Both the position numbers and the translations under genes were made by a program. Below the pieces are notes generated by a model, which saw only the letters and a program-made list of their open reading frames with translations, was not told the DNA's origin and did not search any database. Source: Chloroflexota bacterium (lineage in GTDB: Bacteria; Chloroflexota; Anaerolineae; Anaerolineales; Villigracilaceae). Taken from it: a stretch of DNA of 64,000 bases. The stretch is from contig JACPVF010000006.1 of the NCBI GenBank assembly GCA_016191845.1, positions 1 to 64,000 of the forward strand, in the 5' to 3' direction. Positions 56,625 through 64,000 of this stretch are shown one piece after another; within the stretch, counting starts at the first letter, position 1; the number at the start of each line of letters is the position of its first letter.

Positions 56625-58886
56625 ATGAAGTTATACCGGGTCCTCGTCATTTTGCTTGTGTTCGCTTTAGTGTTGACCGCTTGTGGTTCCAATGGGGACG
56701 GCAACGGCATATCGGAACTGTTTGCCACCGACACGCCCATCGCCCTGCCCACGGCGCACGTAAATGTCACACCTGCGCCCGACGCACGCGCTGCGGTCAG
56801 CGCCTACCTGGATGCGCTCAAGGCGAGCGATTACACGAGCATGTATTCCATGCTGACCAAGGTCAGCCAGGAAGCGATCACGCAGGACGATTTTTCCAAA
56901 CGGTACAACGATGCGCTCAACGAGATGAGCGCAGGCTCCATCGACTATCAGATCATGGCGGACAAGAAAAGTCCGTACGCGGCTGAGGTCGCCTTCAGCA
57001 TCATATACAAGACTGCGCTGGTCGGCGACATCCAGCGCGACATCATCATGCACCTCGCCCTCGAAGACGGCCAGTGGAAAGTCCAGTGGGAAGAGGGCCT
57101 GATCCTGCCCGAGTTGGTGGGTGGCAACGTCCTTAAGATGGACTACCAGATCCCCGCCCGCGGCGACATCTACGACCGCGCGGGCCTGCCGGTCGCCACG
57201 CAGAACGAGGTCTACGCCTTCTGGGTGGACACCGGCCTGGTCACACCCGACTCGCAAGAGACTCTGGCGAATGAACTGGCCCGCCTGTGCGGATACAAGG
57301 CTGATGATATCCTCAACCAGATCCTGGCATCGGGTCCGGGTTGGCGCCTCTCGATGTGCGAAGCCACCAAGGAAGAGGCCAGCCGTTTGCTGGGCATCTT
57401 TCCTGCGGGGCTGCAATATACCACCTACACGACGCGCTATTACGCCAACCAGGGATTCGCCGCCCCGATCACTGGGTACATGCTCTCCATTGGCCCGGAC
57501 CAGTTAAACGAATACCGCCGCCGCGGCTATCGCGGGGACGAGCGCATCGGTCAGCAGGGCATCGAGAAATGGGCCGAGGACTACCTGGGCGGACAGCACG
57601 GCGGCTCACTCTACGTGGTCAACCCAGACGGGCAGATCGTCACCCGCCTGGGCGAAAGCGCCCCCAAGGCTGCTGACTCGGTCTACCTGACCATCGACAC
57701 CAACATGCAATACTATGCCGAGCAGGCCATCCGTAACTTCCGCGGGGCGGTGGTGGTGATGGAACGCGATACCGGCCGCGTGCTGGCGATGGCGTCCTCG
57801 CCCAACTACGATCCCAACCTGTTCGACCCGAACACCCCCAACAGCGACCTGTTGACCACCCTGCTCAACGATCAGAACAACCCTCTGCTCAACCGCGCTG
57901 CCCAGGGACAGTATCCGCTGGGCTCGGTCTTCAAGATCATCACCATGTCGGCTGGGTTGGAAAGCGGTCTGTACCTGCCCGAGACGACCTACGACTGTCA
58001 GTACGAATTTACCGAGCTGCTTCCCTTCGGCGGGCCGACCCTGCATGACTGGACCTGGCAGCACTGCCAGGATCGCATTGCCTCGGGTCGGACTTGCGAA
58101 ACGTCCGACAGCCAGCCCTCCGGCCTGTTGACCCTGCCCGAAGGCCTGATGCGGTCGTGTAACCCGTACTTCTATCACATCGGCCTCGACCTGTATCGCA
58201 ACAACCGCGCCAACGACATCGCCAACATGGCGCGCGCCTTTGGCCTTGGCCAGCCGACCGGCATCGACCAGATCCCCGAGGCGTCTGGGAATATCCCCGT
58301 CCCTGCCAACGAGGTGGACGCCACCAGCCTGGCCATCGGCCAGGGTCAGACCCAGGTCACTCCCTTGCAGGTGGCGACCTTCATCGCGGCCATTGGTAAT
58401 GGCGGGACCCTTTATCGCCCGCAACTGGTCGAAAAGATCACGGACGTGAACGGTGGCATCGTCCTGAATTTCAAGCCCGAAGCGCGCGGCACCCTGCCCT
58501 TGCAGCCCGACCGCTTGAAGTTGATCCAGGATGCCATGATCAACGTGATCGAGAATCCGCGCGGCACGGCCAACTTCCGTCTGCGTGGACTGAACGTGCC
58601 GGCGGCAGGCAAGACGGGCACCGCTGAGTCAGGCAACGGCAAGTCACACGCCTGGTTCGCGGGTTACACCATGGATGAGCAGAATTCAGGCAAGCCCGAT
58701 ATTGCCGTGGCGGTCATCGTCGAGAACATCGGCGAAGGCTCCGATTATGCCGCGCCGATCTTCCGCTGGATGGTCGAGACTTACATCTACGGAACGCCGC
58801 AGTCCGTTCCGTGGTTTGGCCCCATCGGTGACCCGTACACCCCGACCCCCATCGGCGGCATCCCCACCAAGACGCCGAGGCCCTAA
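56625..58886 (+). CDS. Penicillin-binding protein with MecA-like N-terminal domain, lipoprotein
   Basis: The ATG at 56625 follows GCGAAAGGAAAG. The 753-residue protein has a lipoprotein signal (LVFALVLTACGSN, cysteine near residue 20), an NTF2-like MecA N-domain (about 48-165), a PBP dimerisation domain (about 170-350), and a transpeptidase (about 355-735). Catalytic motifs are S-x-x-K as GSVFK near 433, S-x-N as RSCN near 511, and K-T-G-T as GKTGTAES near 663. MecA and PBP2a-type enzymes cross-link peptidoglycan with low beta-lactam affinity. Its presence supports a murein-containing wall in the host. Confidence 0.9.
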   Translation: MKLYRVLVILLVFALVLTACGSNGDGNGISELFATDTPIALPTAHVNVTPAPDARAAVSAYLDALKASDYTSMYSMLTKVSQEAITQDDFSKRYNDALNEMSAGSIDYQIMADKKSPYAAEVAFSIIYKTALVGDIQRDIIMHLALEDGQWKVQWEEGLILPELVGGNVLKMDYQIPARGDIYDRAGLPVATQNEVYAFWVDTGLVTPDSQETLANELARLCGYKADDILNQILASGPGWRLSMCEATKEEASRLLGIFPAGLQYTTYTTRYYANQGFAAPITGYMLSIGPDQLNEYRRRGYRGDERIGQQGIEKWAEDYLGGQHGGSLYVVNPDGQIVTRLGESAPKAADSVYLTIDTNMQYYAEQAIRNFRGAVVVMERDTGRVLAMASSPNYDPNLFDPNTPNSDLLTTLLNDQNNPLLNRAAQGQYPLGSVFKIITMSAGLESGLYLPETTYDCQYEFTELLPFGGPTLHDWTWQHCQDRIASGRTCETSDSQPSGLLTLPEGLMRSCNPYFYHIGLDLYRNNRANDIANMARAFGLGQPTGIDQIPEASGNIPVPANEVDATSLAIGQGQTQVTPLQVATFIAAIGNGGTLYRPQLVEKITDVNGGIVLNFKPEARGTLPLQPDRLKLIQDAMINVIENPRGTANFRLRGLNVPAAGKTGTAESGNGKSHAWFAGYTMDEQNSGKPDIAVAVIVENIGEGSDYAAPIFRWMVETYIYGTPQSVPWFGPIGDPYTPTPIGGIPTKTPRP

Positions 58887-58900
58887 CAGATTGTCATGAT

Positions 58901-58933
58901 GCTCCCAGCGCCTTTGCGGTGCTGGGAGCTTTT
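58901..58933 (+). terminator. Intrinsic terminator of the PBP gene
   Basis: GCTCCCAGCGCC (58901-58912) pairs with GGTGCTGGGAGC (58918-58929) with one wobble, followed by TTTTC. Confidence 0.85.
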
Positions 58934-58949
58934 CAATAGGATGATGTAA

Positions 58950-59849
58950 TTGTCTGAAACAACAATTCGAGGATTAATCGTCAAGGCCCAGTCTGGTTTC
59001 TTCTTCGTGGAGACCGGGCAGGGCCTCGTCGTTTGTCAATTGCGCGGCAAGCTCAAGCAGGGACGCGCCGTGGGCGACATCGCTGCACTTGGCGATCACG
59101 TACTGGTCACAGCCCTGGCCGACGGATCGGGTGTGATCGAAGAGATCGAGGAACGGGAGCGGGCCATCGTCCGCCTGGACCCGCGTCCACGCGGGATCTA
59201 TCAGCAGGTCCTGCTGGCCAACCCCGACCAGGCGGTCTTCGTCTTCGCCTGCGCCAATCCCGATCCCAAATTACGCATGCTCGACCGTTTCCTGGTCGTG
59301 GCCGAAAAGCAAAAGGTCCCGCCCATCATCATTGCCAATAAAACTGACCTGCTGCGCAATGCCGAGGAACTCTTCGGCATGTACACGCAACTTGGTTATC
59401 GCGTCATTTATACGTCCGTGAAGGAGGGGCGCGGCATCGAGGAGTTGCGCGAGGTGCTGCGCGGCAAGATCAGCGCGTTTGCAGGCCCAAGCGGTGTGGG
59501 TAAGTCGAGCTTGCTCAACGCGTTGCAGCCCGGGCTGGGACTGGCCGTCAATGAGATCAGCACGGCCATGAACAAGGGCAAACACACCACGGTGGCGCGT
59601 CAGCTCTTTCCGCTCGAGGGCGGCGGTTACGTGGCCGATACGCCTGGCTGGAAAAGCCTGGCCCTATGGGACACCGAGCCTGAAGAGATGGACGCCTACT
59701 TCCCCGAGTTGGCCCCGCTGGTGGCGCAATGTCAGTTTAGCGACTGTTCCCACACCCATGAGCCAGGCTGTGCTGTTCTGGCCGCCCTCGAAGCGGGACG
59801 CATTCACCGCGAACGTTATGAATCCTATCTGCGCTTGCGCACGAACTAG
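58950..59849 (+). CDS. rsgA: Ribosome small-subunit biogenesis GTPase RsgA
   Basis: The start is TTG at 58950 (MSETTIRGLIVKAQ) with AGGA upstream. The 299-residue protein is the circularly permuted GTPase RsgA: N-terminal OB fold (GLIVKAQSGFFFVETGQGLV), G4 NKTD, G1 GPSGVGKSSLLNAL and G3 DTPGWKS in permuted order, then the zinc site C-x5-C-x-H-x5-C (CQFSDCSHTHEPGC). It assists late maturation of the 30S subunit. Confidence 0.94.
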   Translation: MSETTIRGLIVKAQSGFFFVETGQGLVVCQLRGKLKQGRAVGDIAALGDHVLVTALADGSGVIEEIEERERAIVRLDPRPRGIYQQVLLANPDQAVFVFACANPDPKLRMLDRFLVVAEKQKVPPIIIANKTDLLRNAEELFGMYTQLGYRVIYTSVKEGRGIEELREVLRGKISAFAGPSGVGKSSLLNALQPGLGLAVNEISTAMNKGKHTTVARQLFPLEGGGYVADTPGWKSLALWDTEPEEMDAYFPELAPLVAQCQFSDCSHTHEPGCAVLAALEAGRIHRERYESYLRLRTN

Positions 59850-59878
59850 TCTGTTTTCATCACTCCTCTCATTCGCAG

Positions 59879-59884
59879 TAAAAT
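59879..59884 (+). promoter_or_regulatory. -10 box of a predicted leaderless mRNA (holB)
   Basis: TAAAAT ends seven bases before the ATG at 59892; no ribosome binding site is visible. Confidence 0.55.
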
Positions 59885-59891
59885 ACATCTC

Positions 59892-60872
59892 ATGAACTGG
59901 AACCTGATCGGACATGCCTGGGCCGTGGACCTGTTGCGCCGTCACGTGGCGAACGGCGAAGCACGTCACGCCTACCTCTTTTCGGGACCACCCGGGCTGG
60001 GTCGCCGTACCCTGGCCGTGCACCTGGCCCAGGCTCTGAACTGCACCAACCCGCCTGCCCCGGGCGAGTTCTGCGGACAGTGCCGCGACTGCCGACAGAT
60101 CGCCGCTATGCAGCATCCCGATATGGCCGTGGTCCAGGCGGAGAATGAAGGCGGTACCCTCAAAGTGGACCAGGTCCGTGCGGTGCAGCATTCGCTCTCG
60201 CTCAAGCCGTATCAGTCCAAATATCGTGTGGCGCTCTTCCTGCGCTTTCAGGAAGCCAACGACAACGCCGCCAATGCCCTGCTCAAAACGCTGGAGGAAG
60301 CTCCCGCGCACGCCATCCTATTGCTGACGGCCGATACGCCCGAGTCGCTGCTGCCCACCATCATCTCGCGCTGCGAGATTTTGCGCCTGCGCCCGCTGCG
60401 CGTCGAGGAAGTCGAGTCGATGCTGACGGACAAAGGCGTGGACCCCGAGCGCGCGCGCCTGCTGGCGCACATCAGCGGCGGACGGCCTGGCTACGCCAAC
60501 CGTCTGCTCGAAGACTCGAGTCTGCTCGAAACGCGCGCCGAGCGTCTCAACGATTTGCAAGCCCTTTTGCAAAGTACGCGCGTCAAGAAGTTCAGCTACG
60601 CCGACAAACTCTCGAAGGACAAGGATGGCATGCGTCAGGCCATCACCTTCTGGCTGTCCTACTGGCGCGACGTGCTGCTCAAAGCCAGCCATGCCTCCGT
60701 CACCATCACCAACGTGGACTACAGCGCCGAGATCGAATCCCTGGCCTCCCGCCTGACGCTCCCTGCCGTGCGCCGCACCGTCAGCGACCTCGAACTGGCC
60801 CTCGACCGCATGGATCGCAACGTCAACCCGCGCCTGCTGGCCGAGGTCCTGTTGATGGATTGGCCGAAGTAA
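59892..60872 (+). CDS. holB: DNA polymerase III clamp-loader subunit delta'
   Basis: The 326-residue AAA+ protein starts MNWNLIGHAWAVDLLRRHVA. It has AYLFSGPPGLGRRTLAVHL, where the Walker A lysine is replaced by arginine as is usual for the non-hydrolysing delta', the zinc site CTNPPAPGEFCGQCRDC, KVDQVRAVQHSLSLKPYQSK, and ANALLKTLEEAPAHAILLLT, with IISRCEILRLRPL. It is the stator subunit of the replication clamp loader. Confidence 0.92.
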   Translation: MNWNLIGHAWAVDLLRRHVANGEARHAYLFSGPPGLGRRTLAVHLAQALNCTNPPAPGEFCGQCRDCRQIAAMQHPDMAVVQAENEGGTLKVDQVRAVQHSLSLKPYQSKYRVALFLRFQEANDNAANALLKTLEEAPAHAILLLTADTPESLLPTIISRCEILRLRPLRVEEVESMLTDKGVDPERARLLAHISGGRPGYANRLLEDSSLLETRAERLNDLQALLQSTRVKKFSYADKLSKDKDGMRQAITFWLSYWRDVLLKASHASVTITNVDYSAEIESLASRLTLPAVRRTVSDLELALDRMDRNVNPRLLAEVLLMDWPK

Positions 60873-60909
60873 TCGGTCTGCACCTGGTAGTAAGAAAGAT
60901 GGGATAAAA

Positions 60910-61563
60910 ATGGAAAATCCAACTCCTGCTCCAACCCTCCCCTCTCGCCTGCGCCCCCTTTTCCAAAACTTACTATTTCTGATCTTGCTGGGCGGCGTGA
61001 TCTTCCTGGTGGGGAATGCCGCACTTTCGTATTCATCGAACACAAATAGTGTCTGCAATACTTCATTATCCTTTTTGTGTGCAGTCCCTCTGGCCCTTTT
61101 GCTGTTCAATAACTCCAAATTCATTACAAGAGCAAAACCCTATCAACGTTTTTTGTTTCCTGTGCTAATCTTCCCTGCCTTTATCATGTTATCCGTGGGT
61201 TGGAATTTGTACATTGAATACCCTCCCAAAATGTTCAAAGATTTCATCGCGGATCCCATTCCTCAGGGCATTACCCATCTCCGCAGCAAGAACATCACAG
61301 AAGGTTTTGATAACCTGGAGGTGGCTTTCACCTTTGAGGCAACGCCTGAAGCGTTGGACAAGGTCATCACTAAAAACGGACTTGTCGAAACTGAATTCAC
61401 TTATCTGGACAGCCAGGCCACCATTAAACTTTTTAAAAAAGTTGGATGGAATGGAAGTTGGCGGGCCTACGAAAAATGGGAAAAGGGTCAACAGAATACC
61501 ATTCGTACGCTATGGGTCAGCCCAGATGGGAAGACAGTCTGTTATCACTTGATTAGTTACTAA
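60910..61563 (+). CDS. Small membrane protein, AT-richer than its neighbours
   Basis: GATGGGATAAAA precedes the ATG, a weak site. The 217-residue protein has one N-terminal helix (LLFLILLGGVIFLVGNAALS), a second and third (NTSLSFLCAVPLALLLFN, LFPVLIFPAFIMLSVGW), and a soluble C-terminal half (about 95-217) of charged and aromatic residues. Base use is clearly less GC-rich than adjacent genes, which suggests more recent acquisition. No family is recognised. It stands alone between holB and the ABC-F gene. Confidence 0.6.
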   Translation: MENPTPAPTLPSRLRPLFQNLLFLILLGGVIFLVGNAALSYSSNTNSVCNTSLSFLCAVPLALLLFNNSKFITRAKPYQRFLFPVLIFPAFIMLSVGWNLYIEYPPKMFKDFIADPIPQGITHLRSKNITEGFDNLEVAFTFEATPEALDKVITKNGLVETEFTYLDSQATIKLFKKVGWNGSWRAYEKWEKGQQNTIRTLWVSPDGKTVCYHLISY

Positions 61564-61593
61564 CCCGCTGAGTCAGATTGACCTCGCAGGCAG

Positions 61594-61599
61594 TATAAT
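61594..61599 (+). promoter_or_regulatory. -10 box of the ABC-F gene
   Basis: TATAAT lies 34 bases before the ATG at 61634. No clear -35. Confidence 0.45.
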
Positions 61600-61633
61600 G
61601 TCGGGGCGATTTTTCGAATTGTAGTTATCTCTT

Positions 61634-63637
<2,004 letters not shown>

Positions 63638-63670
63638 CGGAAGGCTGGATTAGCTCCAGCCTTCCGTTTT
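63638..63670 (+). terminator. Intrinsic terminator of the ABC-F gene
   Basis: CGGAAGGCTGGA (63638-63649) pairs with TCCAGCCTTCCG (63655-63666), followed by TTTTAG. Confidence 0.9.
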
Positions 63671-63768
63671 AGCTTTGTCGAACGGTATGTGATACCCTGA
63701 ACCGCATTACAATTCCCTTACTGTGCCGTTTGTCCCATGGAAAACAGGCGGGGACAGCTTAAAATAAG

Positions 63769-63788
63769 CCTTGCTTTTAAACGCAAGG
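63769..63788 (+). promoter_or_regulatory. Hairpin covering the ribosome binding site of the last gene
   Basis: CCTTGC (63769-63774) pairs with GCAAGG (63783-63788), and GCAAGGAG contains the Shine-Dalgarno sequence of the gene at 63796. It could modulate translation. The 98 bases between the ABC-F terminator and this hairpin also hold TGTCCC...GGGACA arms at 63731-63756. Confidence 0.4.
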
Positions 63789-63795
63789 AGTGTGT

Positions 63796-64000
63796 ATGAA
63801 AACACGAACCATGAAAATGTTGGGGATGTATATCATCCTGGGAATCCTGTTCGGGCTGTCGATCGCGCATATTATCCCGTCGGTGGCGGTGGCTCCACTG
63901 TTTTTGGTGGTGCTGATCGTTATGGTGATTTACATCTTTGCACCGTACATTCCACCCTCCTGGGCCAAACGCGTGGCCCGAGATGGGAAACAGGCGCAGG
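63796..64000 (+). CDS. Membrane protein, partial (3' end outside window)
   Basis: AAGGAG lies five bases upstream of the ATG. The visible 68 codons encode a short basic N-terminus (MKTRTMKMLGM), two adjacent hydrophobic segments (YIILGILFGLSIAHIIPSVA and APLFLVVLIVMVIYIFAPYI), then a charged stretch (WAKRVARDGKQAQ) at the window edge. No family can be assigned from this part. Confidence 0.65.
   Translation, partial: MKTRTMKMLGMYIILGILFGLSIAHIIPSVAVAPLFLVVLIVMVIYIFAPYIPPSWAKRVARDGKQAQ

Overview
The window looks like chromosomal DNA from a member of the phylum Chloroflexota, most likely class Anaerolineae. This is inferred from content, not from a marker gene search. The evidence is a GC-rich genome, several surface proteins ending in cysteine-bearing S-layer homology (SLH) repeats, many lipoproteins with Thr/Pro-rich linkers, a polyphosphate glucokinase, a bacterial Elp3, class I two-subunit fumarase, and a peptidoglycan transpeptidase of MecA-like architecture. 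I see no rRNA, tRNA, CRISPR array, prophage or complete insertion sequence. No gene-free stretch exceeds 300 bases; the longest (33907-34199) is a regulatory leader with a small ORF.

Layout. 1-10.2 kb is a cell-surface region: the end of one SLH protein, a large XRE/STAND/TPR regulator (280-3078, minus), a three-gene operon with a helix-hairpin-helix protein, a 1311-residue repeat/Ig/SLH protein and an SGNH-like/SLH protein. A nearly identical tandem TGTCAA operator and promoter stands before the three-gene operon and before the giant protein, which suggests one regulon. 10.2-14.4 kb holds small membrane and stress genes (NBR1-like lipoprotein, YdeI-like, TspO-like, SHOCT protein) and a BrnT/BrnA toxin-antitoxin pair. 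14.5-17.6 kb is a fused serine hydroxymethyltransferase-aminomethyltransferase. 17.7-25.9 kb holds a MerR regulator with a 19-bp-spacer promoter, a secreted repeat protein, polyphosphate glucokinase, a nitroreductase, a PAS/GAF/GGDEF diguanylate cyclase and a small-gene operon.

25.9-34.2 kb is the most unusual part: seven minus-strand ORFs for six GNAT acetyltransferases and an MFS transporter, with a HAD hydrolase and two zinc-ribbon proteins between them. Four of the acetyltransferases form one tight operon. It is preceded by a promoter, a 27-codon leader ORF with a strong ribosome binding site, and two successive intrinsic terminators just before the first start codon, which is the layout of an attenuator. 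A second short ORF precedes the MFS gene. I regard this as the best candidate for an undescribed inducible modification or resistance system.

34.2-46 kb carries a BMP-type lipoprotein, Hsp20, an M23 peptidase, an SDR protein without its catalytic lysine, PAP2, a nucleotidyltransferase with a histone-like tail, fumarase, the methylmalonyl-CoA mutase B12 subunit with MeaB, PRPP synthase and MutM. 46-64 kb carries stress, chromate-transporter-like, Elp3, CysH, Maf, penicillin-binding, RsgA, HolB and ABC-F genes.

Two themes recur. Repeat-like sequences sit in frame inside conserved genes (glyA-gcvT, elp3, and more weakly mutM). Several genes have a TATAAT-like -10 box only 6-8 bases before the start codon, which predicts leaderless mRNAs.
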